Shown: piece after piece, positions 1-7,118 of the stretch | Layout: each line of letters begins with the position of its first letter | Position numbering within the stretch: position 1 is the first letter of the stretch | DNA from: an uncultured Coriobacteriaceae bacterium | GTDB lineage: Bacteria > Actinomycetota > Coriobacteriia > Coriobacteriales > Eggerthellaceae | Assembly: GCA_900554945.1 (NCBI GenBank) | Contig: USJN01000025.1 | Location: 1 to 11,176, forward strand | Reading direction: 5' to 3' | DNA length: 11,176 bases | Program-made: the position numbers and the translations under genes | Notes under the pieces: model-generated | Database searches by the model: none | Seen by the model: only the letters and a program-made list of their open reading frames with translations | Told to the model about the DNA's origin: nothing

Positions 1-241
<241 letters not shown>

Positions 242-243
242 CC

Positions 244-447
244 ATGTCGAGAAGAGATAAAGAATCTTACAACTGGTTAGATGACCCCTTCGACGAGAAG
301 AAAGCGGCTGCCGAGCGCGAGCGCATGAATGCGAAGGGGGCTTTCCCCGTAGCTGGATGCCTCATCGCGGGAGTTGTCGCCTTGATTCTCGTCGTGGCGC
401 TCTTCGTCATGGGCGCCCTTACGCTCGGTACGCTTGCGAGCGTCTGA
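244..447 (+). CDS. Small single-pass membrane protein, unknown function
   Basis: This 67-residue frame starts two bases after the lepA stop and ends 26 bases before dusB, filling the gap exactly. The first 33 residues are strongly charged (SRRDKESYN, FDEKKAAAERERMNAK). Residues about 35-62 form one hydrophobic helix rich in Val, Leu, Ala and Gly, so the protein is probably a single-pass membrane protein with a cytoplasmic N-terminus. No signal peptidase site or catalytic motif is visible. The ribosome-binding signal is weak (AAGG about 14 bases upstream), so translation may depend on coupling to lepA. I do not recognise the family. A non-coding spacer is possible but less likely given the coherent membrane-protein layout. 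Confidence 0.6.
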   Translation: MSRRDKESYNWLDDPFDEKKAAAERERMNAKGAFPVAGCLIAGVVALILVVALFVMGALTLGTLASV

Positions 448-462
448 TAGAGCCGACATATC

Positions 463-467
463 GAAAG
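463..467 (+). promoter_or_regulatory. Ribosome binding site that fixes the dusB start
   Basis: GAAAG lies six bases before the ATG at 474. It favours that start over the upstream in-frame ATG at 357, which would sit inside the small membrane protein gene and add about 39 residues unlike any Dus N-terminus. Confidence 0.5.
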
Positions 468-473
468 ATTCGC

Positions 474-1484
474 ATGATGCATGATTTCTTCGCCGAGCAT
501 CCGCTGCTCCTTGCGCCGATGGCGGGCGTGACCGATGAGGCGTTCCGCTCGCTCTGTCGCGAGCAGGGGGCCTCGCTTGCCTATACCGAAATGGTCTCCG
601 CTAAGGGACTTTCCTTTGCGAACGAGAAGACGCGCCACTTGCTGCGCCTCGCCCCGGGAGAGGACCTCGTGGCCGTGCAGCTGTTCGGGCACGAGCCGGC
701 CGTCATGGCCGAGCAGGCCGCATGGATCGAGCAGACGATGGGCGACGCGCTCGCGTACCTCGACATCAACATGGGCTGCCCCGCGCGCAAGATCGTGACG
801 AAAGGCGACGGCTCGGCTCTCATGTGCGACCCTGCGCTCGCCGCATCCATCGTGTCGGTGGTGCGCGGCGCCGTGCAGCATCCCGTCACGGTAAAGTTCC
901 GCCGCGGGTTCAAGCTGGGGGAGGAGACCGCCCCCGAGTTCGCCCGTCGGATGGAAGCTGCGGGGGCGTGCGCCGTCACCGTGCACGGGCGCTTCTCCGA
1001 GCAGCTCTACCGCGGGAGCGCGGACTGGGACGTCATCGCGAAAGTCAAGCGCAGCGTTGCCATCCCCGTCGTAGGAAACGGGGACGTGCGCTGCGGCGCC
1101 GATGCGGTCGCCCTGCGTGAGAAGACGGGCTGCGATGCGATCATGATCGGGCGCGGAGCCGAGGGCAACCCTTGGGTATTCGCCCAGGTGAAAGCTGCAC
1201 TCGCGGGTGAGAAAGAACCTGCGCGACCCAATATCGCCGAACGTCTTGCCATGGCGCGCCGCCATGCGCACTTGCTCGCCGAGCGGGAAGGGCGCAACAT
1301 CGTGCGGATGCGTAAGCACGCGATGTGGTACATGGCGGGCCTTCCTGGGGCTGCGACCGCGCGCGGGAAGATCAACGCCTGCGTCACGCCGGAAGATTTC
1401 GACAAGGTGTTCGACGAGCTGCTCGCCTTCGCAGCAGCGCACGACTCTGCGTCGGGCGCTTTCGTAAACAAGGAGGCCAACTGA
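474..1484 (+). CDS. dusB: tRNA-dihydrouridine synthase, DusB-like
   Basis: This 336-residue protein is an FMN-dependent enzyme that reduces uridine to dihydrouridine in the tRNA D-loop region, using NADPH. The N-terminal TIM barrel shows the LLLAPMAGVTD flavin-binding signature at residues 11-21. The catalytic cysteine is Cys102 in DINMGCPARK, followed by GDGSALM. Further on come the barrel lysine in VTVKFRRGF, VTVHGR, VGNGDV and the phosphate-binding MIGRGAEGNPW. The C-terminus is the helical tRNA-binding domain. Length and the NMGCP...GSAL pattern fit the DusB/NifR3 branch. The start is ATG 474 (ATG 477 is also possible). The TGA stop overlaps the hemW ATG, so the two are likely translationally coupled. 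Confidence 0.92.
   Translation: MMHDFFAEHPLLLAPMAGVTDEAFRSLCREQGASLAYTEMVSAKGLSFANEKTRHLLRLAPGEDLVAVQLFGHEPAVMAEQAAWIEQTMGDALAYLDINMGCPARKIVTKGDGSALMCDPALAASIVSVVRGAVQHPVTVKFRRGFKLGEETAPEFARRMEAAGACAVTVHGRFSEQLYRGSADWDVIAKVKRSVAIPVVGNGDVRCGADAVALREKTGCDAIMIGRGAEGNPWVFAQVKAALAGEKEPARPNIAERLAMARRHAHLLAEREGRNIVRMRKHAMWYMAGLPGAATARGKINACVTPEDFDKVFDELLAFAAAHDSASGAFVNKEAN
1470..1476 (+). promoter_or_regulatory. Strong ribosome binding site for hemW inside dusB
   Basis: AAGGAGG lies seven bases before the hemW ATG at 1484, inside the last codons of dusB. It rules out the in-frame upstream starts, such as the one at 1325, which are buried in dusB. Confidence 0.7.
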
Positions 1485-2593
1485 TGCCGCACGATCCCTA
1501 CCGCGCACTCTATCTGCACCTTCCTTTCTGCGTGAAGCGCTGCTCGTACTGCGATTTCACCACGTCTGCCGTCGCCGCGGACGACCCGCGCATCGACGCG
1601 TACGTGGAAGACCTCTGCCTTGCAATCCGCCGCAAGTCGAAGGAAGGCGAGCTCTCAGCAATCGAGACGGTATATCTGGGCGGGGGCACTCCGAGCCATA
1701 TCGGGATGTCGCGGCTGTCCATGCTGCTCTACACGCTCTCGACGTCGATGCGCCTCGAGCCCGACGTGGAATGTTCGATGGAGGCGAACCCCGAAAGCCT
1801 CACTCCGAACATGGTCCGCGACATCTGGGCTCTTGGGGTGAACAGGCTCTCCATTGGCGTGCAGAGCTTCGACGACAAGGTGCTTGAAACCCTCGGGCGC
1901 GCTCACGACGCGCAGGCTGCCTGTCGCGCGATCGAGGCGGCTCACGAGCGATTCGCCAACGTAAGCTGCGATCTTATGTGCGGCATCCCCGGTCAAAGCG
2001 CGGAATCCTTCGAGCAAAGCGTCTCTCGCGCCATCGAGCTCGGTGTCTCGCATATAAGCGTCTACCCGCTCACCATCGAGCCGCACACCCCCTTCGACCG
2101 CATGGTGCTCTCAGGCGAGCTGCCCGAGCCCGACGACGACGTCGAGGCGGAGCAGATGGAAATCGCGCAGTCGCTTCTTACCGCCGCCGGCTTTGAGCGC
2201 TACGAGGTCGCAAGCTACGCGAAGCCGGGCTTTGCATGCCGCCACAACATCACCTACTGGACGGGCGTGCCGTATTTGGGAATCGGCACTTCGGCGGCGA
2301 CCATGACGCAGAACAGCGAGCGGCGGATGCGCATGACCGACGGTTCGGTGACTGACGACTTGAACGCCGCGCAGATGGTCGCCGAGGACCTCATGCTCGG
2401 CATGCGCATGACGCGCGGCGTCTCCGAGGAGAAGATTGCCGAGGCCAGGCTCATGCTCCCGCGCCTCGACGAGACGATCGACGAGCTTGTCGAGGAGAGC
2501 CTCGCAGCCTGGAGCGAGGGCCGCTTGCGCCCGACCGAGCGGGGATGGCTCCTCGGAAACGAGCTCTACGGCGCACTTTTTGACCTCGCTTAA
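1484..2593 (+). CDS. hemW: Heme chaperone HemW (radical SAM, coproporphyrinogen III oxidase-like)
   Basis: This 369-residue protein belongs to the HemW family, formerly annotated as oxygen-independent coproporphyrinogen oxidase and now regarded as a heme-binding protein that delivers heme to target enzymes. Residues 12-25 carry HLPFC-VKRC-SYC, the C-x3-C-x2-C motif (Cys16, Cys20, Cys23) for the radical SAM [4Fe-4S] cluster. It continues with GGGTP (66-70), EANPES (100-105), GVQSFD (125-130) and the HNxxYW motif (254-259) typical of HemW. The C-terminal HemN-like domain follows. Length fits HemW (about 370-380), not true HemN (about 450). The start overlaps the dusB stop. The lepA-hemW-hrcA neighbourhood is widespread and supports the call. 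Whether this organism makes its own heme cannot be told from the window. Confidence 0.92.
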   Translation: MPHDPYRALYLHLPFCVKRCSYCDFTTSAVAADDPRIDAYVEDLCLAIRRKSKEGELSAIETVYLGGGTPSHIGMSRLSMLLYTLSTSMRLEPDVECSMEANPESLTPNMVRDIWALGVNRLSIGVQSFDDKVLETLGRAHDAQAACRAIEAAHERFANVSCDLMCGIPGQSAESFEQSVSRAIELGVSHISVYPLTIEPHTPFDRMVLSGELPEPDDDVEAEQMEIAQSLLTAAGFERYEVASYAKPGFACRHNITYWTGVPYLGIGTSAATMTQNSERRMRMTDGSVTDDLNAAQMVAEDLMLGMRMTRGVSEEKIAEARLMLPRLDETIDELVEESLAAWSEGRLRPTERGWLLGNELYGALFDLA

Positions 2594-2655
2594 GCCTTTA
2601 TGAGCACAACTCCTGTGATACATCTATCAAGATATGGCGCACCTTGCCAAATTCT

Positions 2656-2682
2656 TTAGCACTCGAAGGCATCGGCTGCTAG
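2656..2682 (+). promoter_or_regulatory. CIRCE-type HrcA operator (left half perfect, right half degenerate)
   Basis: The CIRCE consensus is TTAGCACTC, nine bases, then GAGTGCTAA. Here bases 2656-2664 read TTAGCACTC exactly, the spacer is exactly nine bases, and 2674-2682 reads GGCTGCTAG, matching six of nine positions including the TGCTA core. It sits 46 bases upstream of hrcA, the classic place for autoregulation. Position, exact spacing and a perfect half-site make the call good. Weaker HrcA binding because of the imperfect right half is inference. Confidence 0.8.
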
Positions 2683-2685
2683 AAT
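2656..2685 (+). promoter_or_regulatory. Probable hrcA operon promoter overlapping CIRCE
   Basis: TAGAAT at 2680-2685 matches the -10 consensus at five of six positions. TTAGCA at 2656-2661, 18 bases upstream, matches the -35 consensus at four of six. Both elements overlap the operator, so bound HrcA would block RNA polymerase. Transcription would start near 2692. This is a consensus match by eye, not a mapped start site. Confidence 0.5.
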
Positions 2686-2714
2686 GGCTCTTTGGCATGG
2701 CAGACATCGAGATG

Positions 2715-2721
2715 AAAGGGG
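2715..2721 (+). promoter_or_regulatory. Ribosome binding site that fixes the hrcA start
   Basis: AAAGGGG lies seven bases before the ATG at 2729. It selects MLSDRRQRVL, the usual HrcA N-terminus, over the in-frame ATG at 2684, which would overlap the -10 element and precede the likely transcript start. Confidence 0.6.
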
Positions 2722-2728
2722 TGAAGTC

Positions 2729-3739
2729 ATGCTCTCAGATAGAAGGCAGCGCGTTCTCGCGGCGCTCATCGAGGAATACGTGGCGCGCGCTTTGCCCGTC
2801 GGGTCTCGAACGCTCACCGAGCGCTACAAGCTCGGCGTGAGCCCTGCCACCGTTCGCAACGAGCTTTCGATCCTCGAAGATGAGGGCTACATCGCGCAGC
2901 CCCATACTTCCGCAGGTCGCATCCCGACCGATTTCGGGTATCGCACCTTCGTGGACGATTTGCTGGCAAATGATTCGCTTCCTAACGAGGAGCGCTACCG
3001 AGCGGTCGCCGAGGACCTGCGCAAAAGCGCCTCGGAACTCGATTCGCTCCTCGAGCAAACCTCGAGCGCGCTTGCAAGGCTTACCGATTGCCTCTCGATC
3101 GTTCTCGCGCCGACGGTCCTTGAGACGCGCATCAAGCAGATCACGCTCGTGAGCCTTACGGCGTTTCGCGCTATCTGTGTTGTCGTGACCGAAGACGGCA
3201 ATGTCTTCAACCGCCAAATGGACTTCACCATCCCCGTGGGCAGCGACGAACTTTCGCGCATCCAGGTTCTGCTCAGCAAGGCACTTTGCGGGAAATCGCT
3301 CTCCGATGTGGAACGTGGCCTGTCGTTTGGCATGAAGCGCGCCTTCTCCGATCCGCTCGTGCGTGCAGTGCTCGACGAGGTGCTCTCCTGCATCCAGGAG
3401 GGGCAGACGGGGCGAACCCACCAACTCGGCATGAGCGCGCTTCTCGCGCAGCCCGAGTTCTCGCACACCGATGCGGTGCTGCCGCTTGTGCAGGTGCTCG
3501 AGGACGACACGGTGCTTCTGCATATCCTCGACGACCTGACGAGCACCGACGAGGACCTCTCCATTCAAATCGGGAAGGAAAACAAGACCGAAGGCCTCTC
3601 GGGAGTGTCCGTCGTGGCGAGCCGCTACGGGCGCGGGGATGCGGAAGGCGTCGTCGCCGTCATCGGCCCGACGCGAATGGATTATTCGAAGGTTATCCAA
3701 GCCGTGCGCGCGGCAAGCGCGGCGCTTGGTGAATCGTAG
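2729..3739 (+). CDS. hrcA: Heat-inducible transcription repressor HrcA
   Basis: This 336-residue protein is the repressor that binds CIRCE operators of class I heat-shock genes; in known cases GroEL helps keep it active. The N-terminal winged helix is clear: LSDRRQRVLAALIEEY, LPVGSRTL, LGVSPATVRNELSILEDEGYI (about residues 35-55), then PHTSAGRIPTDFGYR. The central dimerisation and GAF-like part follows, with the C-terminal SVVASRYGRGDAEGVVAVIGPTRMDY typical of the family. Length matches the usual 335-350. A CIRCE-type element lies directly upstream, so autoregulation is expected. dnaJ follows after 54 bases. grpE and dnaK are not in this cluster, as in many Actinomycetota. Confidence 0.95.
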   Translation: MLSDRRQRVLAALIEEYVARALPVGSRTLTERYKLGVSPATVRNELSILEDEGYIAQPHTSAGRIPTDFGYRTFVDDLLANDSLPNEERYRAVAEDLRKSASELDSLLEQTSSALARLTDCLSIVLAPTVLETRIKQITLVSLTAFRAICVVVTEDGNVFNRQMDFTIPVGSDELSRIQVLLSKALCGKSLSDVERGLSFGMKRAFSDPLVRAVLDEVLSCIQEGQTGRTHQLGMSALLAQPEFSHTDAVLPLVQVLEDDTVLLHILDDLTSTDEDLSIQIGKENKTEGLSGVSVVASRYGRGDAEGVVAVIGPTRMDYSKVIQAVRAASAALGES

Positions 3740-3747
3740 TGAACTGT

Positions 3748-3765
3748 GCGGCTTTGACGAGCCGC
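3748..3765 (+). other. Short hairpin in the hrcA-dnaJ spacer
   Basis: GCGGCT and AGCCGC form a perfect six-base stem around the six-base loop TTGACG, midway in the 54-base spacer. No T-run follows, so it is not a standard terminator. It could mark an RNA processing or stability point between the repressor and chaperone messages. By-chance occurrence in GC-rich DNA is possible. Confidence 0.35.
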
Positions 3766-3793
3766 TGACGAGAGTAGTTGAGAAAGGCAAGAG

Positions 3794-4936
3794 ATGGCCA
3801 AGGACCTGTATGAGATTCTCGGCGTGTCGAAGGACGCGTCCGACGCCGAGATCAAGAAAGCGTTTCGTCGTCGTGCGCGCGAGCTGCACCCCGACGTGAA
3901 CAAAGCTGCCGACGCCGAGGACCAGTTCAAGGAACTCAACGAGGCATACGATGTCCTCTCCGACCCCAACAAGCGCGCGCAATACGACCGCTTCGGCACC
4001 ATTCCCGGCGCCGCGGGCGGCGGATACGGCGGAGGATCGGGCTACGTCGACTTCGACGACCTGTTCGGCGGCGGCTTCGGCGGCATGGGCGACATCTTCT
4101 CGTCGTTCTTCGGCGGCCAAGGCGGCCAGGGCGGACGGCCCGCGCGCAAGGAAGGCCGCGACATGGGCGTCGGCCTGCGCATCACGCTCGAAGAAGTCGC
4201 ACGCGGCGTCGAGAAGGAAATCGTCTACGACCGCCTCGCACCGTGCCCCGACTGCAAGGGGACGGGCCTCGGCGAGAACGGCAAAGTCGTCACTTGCCCC
4301 GAATGCGGCGGCAAGGGCCGCGTCGTCAGCGTCCAGCGCACGTTTTTGGGCGACATGCAGACGGCCACGACCTGCAAGAAGTGCAACGGCACCGGCTTGT
4401 CGATCGAGAACCCCTGCCCCGAGTGCGAAGGCCAGGGCCGTGTGCCTGACCGCCAGCGCGTCACGGTTAAGGTGCCTGCGGGCATCCGCGATGGCCAGCA
4501 GCTGCGCGTGGGCGGCTTCGGCGAAGCGGGCATCCAGGGTGCTCAGGCGGGCGATCTCATCGTCACTTGCCGTGTGCAACCGCACGAGTTCTTCGAACGT
4601 GACGGCGACGACTTGCATGGGCGCGCGAACGTGTCATTCATCCAGGCGATTCTCGGTGCCGAAATCGAGATCGACGGCATCATGCCCGACGAGAAGGTGC
4701 AGGTCCGCATTCCCGCGGGTTGCCAAAACGAGCAGGTCGTTCGCGTGAAGGGCTTCGGCATGCCGCGCCTGAAGAGCGACATCCGCGGGAACATGTACGT
4801 CCATGTGAACGTCGTCATTCCCGAGAAGATCACGAAGAAGCAGCGCGAGCTGCTCGAGAAGCTCGCGGACGAGATGGGCGAAGAGGTGGCGGCTCCCCGA
4901 AGCCCGCTGCAAAAGCTGCGCGACGCCTTCAACTAG
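3794..4936 (+). CDS. dnaJ: Chaperone protein DnaJ (type I Hsp40)
   Basis: This 380-residue DnaJ stimulates the ATPase of DnaK and hands it unfolded proteins. Domains in order: J domain at residues 1-68 with the essential HPD at 32-34; Gly/Phe-rich region at about 72-115, including the DIF motif (DIFSSFFGG); zinc-binding domain with four complete CxxCxGxG repeats at Cys151, 168, 194 and 208; then the C-terminal beta-sandwich substrate-binding and dimerisation domains ending near [10 protein letters not shown]. All key residues are present. AAAGG six bases upstream supports the ATG at 3794. Position after hrcA resembles the DnaJ2 of Actinomycetota. The gene seems richer in C-ending codons than its neighbours, which suggests strong expression (judged by eye). 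Confidence 0.96.
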   Translation: MAKDLYEILGVSKDASDAEIKKAFRRRARELHPDVNKAADAEDQFKELNEAYDVLSDPNKRAQYDRFGTIPGAAGGGYGGGSGYVDFDDLFGGGFGGMGDIFSSFFGGQGGQGGRPARKEGRDMGVGLRITLEEVARGVEKEIVYDRLAPCPDCKGTGLGENGKVVTCPECGGKGRVVSVQRTFLGDMQTATTCKKCNGTGLSIENPCPECEGQGRVPDRQRVTVKVPAGIRDGQQLRVGGFGEAGIQGAQAGDLIVTCRVQPHEFFERDGDDLHGRANVSFIQAILGAEIEIDGIMPDEKVQVRIPAGCQNEQVVRVKGFGMPRLKSDIRGNMYVHVNVVIPEKITKKQRELLEKLADEMGEEVAAPRSPLQKLRDAFN

Positions 4937-4966
4937 CGCACCTGAAGAGTAAGGTTGCAAACACCC

Positions 4967-5761
4967 ATGTCACTGCCACGTTTCTTCCTTAAAAGTCAGG
5001 TTATCGCCGACGAGCCGCTAGAGGTTTTCCCCTTGCGGCTCGCGCGCGATGACGCCAAGCACGCCAAGGTTTTGCGCTTGGCCCCGGGCGAGCACATCGC
5101 GGTCATCGATGCGGCTCAGGATTACTTCGAGTGCGAGATTGCATCCTTTGATGACGATTTCCCCCTCGTGCGCATCACGCGCCACGAGGACGCGACCGAC
5201 GACGGCCCGCTTGTGATGCTCGTGCAGGGGCTTGCCAAGGGCGAGAAGATGGATTCGGTCATTCGACATGCAACCGAGCTCGGCGTGGCGGCATTCATGC
5301 CCCTGACCTGCGAGCGCTCCATCGTGAAGCTCGATGCGAAGAAAACGAGGACGCGCCTCGACCGATGGTGCTCCATCGCGAAGAGCGCTGCGATGCAGTC
5401 GGGCCAGCCGCGCATCCCCGAGGTGCTCGAGCCCCGAAGCGCGAAGGAGGCGGCGTCCGAGCTCGCAGAGGCAACCGCCGTGCTCGTCTGCTGGGAGGAG
5501 GCTCCCCAGACTGCTTCGCTTGCGCACGCGATCGAGCGGGGGCTCTCGGAGTGCTCCTGCCCCCGCGGCGATGCGCGCATCGCCGTCGTGGTCGGGCCTG
5601 AAGGTGGGCTCACCGAGCGCGAGGTTGGATTCTTTTTGGATGCGAACCCCCGCGCATCGCTCGTCAGCTTGGGCTCATCGATTCTCCGCACGGAGACGGC
5701 GGGCGTCGTAGGACCTGCTCTCACCTTATATGAGCTGGGAAAGCTTGGAGGTACTCGATGA
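4967..5761 (+). CDS. rsmE: 16S rRNA (uracil1498-N3)-methyltransferase RsmE
   Basis: This 264-residue SPOUT-class enzyme uses S-adenosylmethionine to methylate N3 of U1498 in 16S rRNA. The N-terminal PUA-like domain begins with LPRFFL, the family's usual opening, and includes the DAKHAKVLRLAPGE segment. The SPOUT domain shows QGLAKGEKMD (88-96), ATELG (102-106), ERSIV, GPEGGLTERE (210-219) and LGSSILRTETA (235-245), the knot motifs that bind SAM. A TTG at 4955 in the same frame would add four residues and has GAAGAG five bases upstream; I prefer the ATG at 4967 because the protein then starts like its relatives. The gene follows dnaJ by 30 bases and its TGA overlaps the mtaB ATG. Confidence 0.93.
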   Translation: MSLPRFFLKSQVIADEPLEVFPLRLARDDAKHAKVLRLAPGEHIAVIDAAQDYFECEIASFDDDFPLVRITRHEDATDDGPLVMLVQGLAKGEKMDSVIRHATELGVAAFMPLTCERSIVKLDAKKTRTRLDRWCSIAKSAAMQSGQPRIPEVLEPRSAKEAASELAEATAVLVCWEEAPQTASLAHAIERGLSECSCPRGDARIAVVVGPEGGLTEREVGFFLDANPRASLVSLGSSILRTETAGVVGPALTLYELGKLGGTR

Positions 5762-6990
5762 AGTACGCCGTCGTCAACCTCGGCTGCAAGGTCAATCGCG
5801 TCGAGTCGGACGCCTTCGCGTCTTCCCTCGATGCCCACGGTGCGAAAAGCTGCGACGCGGCCGACGCTGACCTCATCGTGGTGAACACCTGCACGGTTAC
5901 GGGCGAGGCCGAGAAGAAGACGCGCAAGGCCGTGCGAGGAGCGTTGCGCGCGAACGACCGTGCGACCGTCATCGTCACCGGGTGTGCCGCGGCCATCGAC
6001 AAGGACACCTTCCTTGCAATGGACCCTCGCGTGCGCGTCATGGGGAAAGCCGAGCTTGCATCCTCTATCGATGCCGGCGCCTGGGAACTTGACGCTGCGG
6101 CGCACGGGCCCGCGCTTCCCGTTGGAGAGGGCTACCGCACCCGCGTGGGCGTGAAGGTCCAGGACGGCTGTAACAATGCCTGCACCTACTGCGTCGTGCA
6201 CGTTGCACGTGGGAAGGCGACCAGCGTGGACCCTTGCGAGGTCGTGCGTCAATGCCGAGCGCTTGCGAGTGCCGGCGTAAAAGAAATCGTCCTTACCGGG
6301 ATAAACCTCGGCTCCTACCGTTGGCGTGACGAGGAGACGGGGGAGACGACAGGGCTTGCCGACCTTTTGCGAATGCTCCTCGAAGAGACGGCTGACCTGC
6401 ACGAAGAAGAGGAATACCCCGTGCGCTTCCGCGTTTCGAGTGTCGAGCCGTGCGATGTGCACGACGATTTGATCGAGGTGCTCGCAACGGCGGGCGGGCG
6501 CGTCTGCCGACATCTCCACCTTCCCCTGCAATCGGGCAACTCGAAGGTGCTGCGCGAGATGCACCGCCCTTACAGCGCCGAGCATTTCGAAGCGATCGTC
6601 GCCAACCTGTACGAGCGCGTTCCCGAGCTGTCTCTGTCGACCGATATCATCTGCGGCTTCCCCGGCGAGACGGAAGGGGAGTTCGAGGACACACTCCGCG
6701 TCGCCCGTACCTACCGGTTCTCGAAGATTCATGTGTTCCCGTACTCGAAGCGCGAGGGAACGCCTGCGGCGGCGCGCATCGACCAGGTCCCTCCCGGCGT
6801 GAAGGCCGATCGCGCCCAGCGGCTGCGCGATTTGGGAGACCTGCTGCGCGACAAGGAGCGCGAGGCCCGTAAGGGCACACACGAGCTCGCCGTCGTCGAG
6901 GAAGAAGGGGTTGCCCTCACGGAGAGCTACTTCGAGGTTCCCGCGCCTAAGAATGCGAAAGCTGGCGAGATGATCGAGGTCACGCTCTAG
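5758..6990 (+). CDS. mtaB: tRNA t6A37 methylthiotransferase MtaB
   Basis: This 410-residue enzyme adds a methylthio group to N6-threonylcarbamoyladenosine at position 37 of tRNA, giving ms2t6A. The N-terminal UPF0004 domain holds one [4Fe-4S] cluster through Cys10 (NLGCKVN), Cys45 (NTCTVT) and Cys76 (VTGC). The radical SAM core has C-x3-C-x2-C at Cys138, Cys142 and Cys145 in QDGCNNACTYC. Later landmarks are LTGINLGSY, LHLPLQSG and TDIICGFPGETE. The C-terminal tail (ELAVVEEEGVALTESYF...GEMIEVTL) looks like a short TRAM domain for RNA binding, and the protein is slightly shorter than most MtaB. MiaB and RimO are less likely because the opening LGCKVNRVE is MtaB-like. GGAGG six bases upstream supports the start, which overlaps the rsmE stop. 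Confidence 0.9.
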   Translation: MKYAVVNLGCKVNRVESDAFASSLDAHGAKSCDAADADLIVVNTCTVTGEAEKKTRKAVRGALRANDRATVIVTGCAAAIDKDTFLAMDPRVRVMGKAELASSIDAGAWELDAAAHGPALPVGEGYRTRVGVKVQDGCNNACTYCVVHVARGKATSVDPCEVVRQCRALASAGVKEIVLTGINLGSYRWRDEETGETTGLADLLRMLLEETADLHEEEEYPVRFRVSSVEPCDVHDDLIEVLATAGGRVCRHLHLPLQSGNSKVLREMHRPYSAEHFEAIVANLYERVPELSLSTDIICGFPGETEGEFEDTLRVARTYRFSKIHVFPYSKREGTPAAARIDQVPPGVKADRAQRLRDLGDLLRDKEREARKGTHELAVVEEEGVALTESYFEVPAPKNAKAGEMIEVTL

Positions 6991-7048
6991 CTGGGGTTTT
7001 CCGCTGTGCGAGACGAACGTTCGCCGAAGTAATATTGCCTCAAAACTA

Positions 7049-7092
7049 AAGGAGCCTTCCTTTTCCCGAGCACGAGAAAGGGAAGGCTCCTT
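7049..7092 (-). terminator. Hairpin terminator between convergent mtaB and metH
   Basis: Twelve bases (7049-7060, AAGGAGCCTTCC) pair perfectly with 7081-7092, and the stem can continue inward through 7061-7065 and 7076-7080, leaving a loop of about ten bases. Reading the minus strand, the stem is followed by TTTAGTTTTG, a good U-rich tract, 26 bases after the metH stop. Reading the plus strand the trailing bases are TTCGCATTGC, so termination of the mtaB transcript should be weaker although the same hairpin forms. Confidence 0.85.
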
Positions 7093-7118
7093 CGCATTGC
7101 ATGACGCAGCAGCGTCTC

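Noticed and set aside
267..1508. Long open frame (413 codons) on the minus strand opposite dusB
   Set aside because: It is antisense to a clear DusB, its product is rich in His, Arg and Ala with no recognisable domain, and long antisense frames are common in GC-rich coding DNA.
2616..2629. Inverted repeat TGATA-CATC-TATCA after hemW, considered as a terminator or operator
   Set aside because: The stem is only five AT-rich pairs, has no T-run and matches no operator I know.
3754..3780. TTGACG as a -35 box for a separate dnaJ promoter
   Set aside because: No acceptable -10 hexamer lies 16-18 bases downstream; the best nearby match has only three of six bases at a 15-base spacing.
2735..4618. 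Long open frame (627 codons) on the minus strand opposite hrcA and dnaJ
   Set aside because: It spans two well-supported genes and the spacer between them and shows low-complexity shadow composition, so it is a product of codon bias.
7014..7023. Ten-base palindrome CGAACGTTCG, considered as a LexA box
   Set aside because: The Gram-positive SOS box has GAAC and GTTC separated by four bases; here they abut, and no promoter or SOS gene is near.
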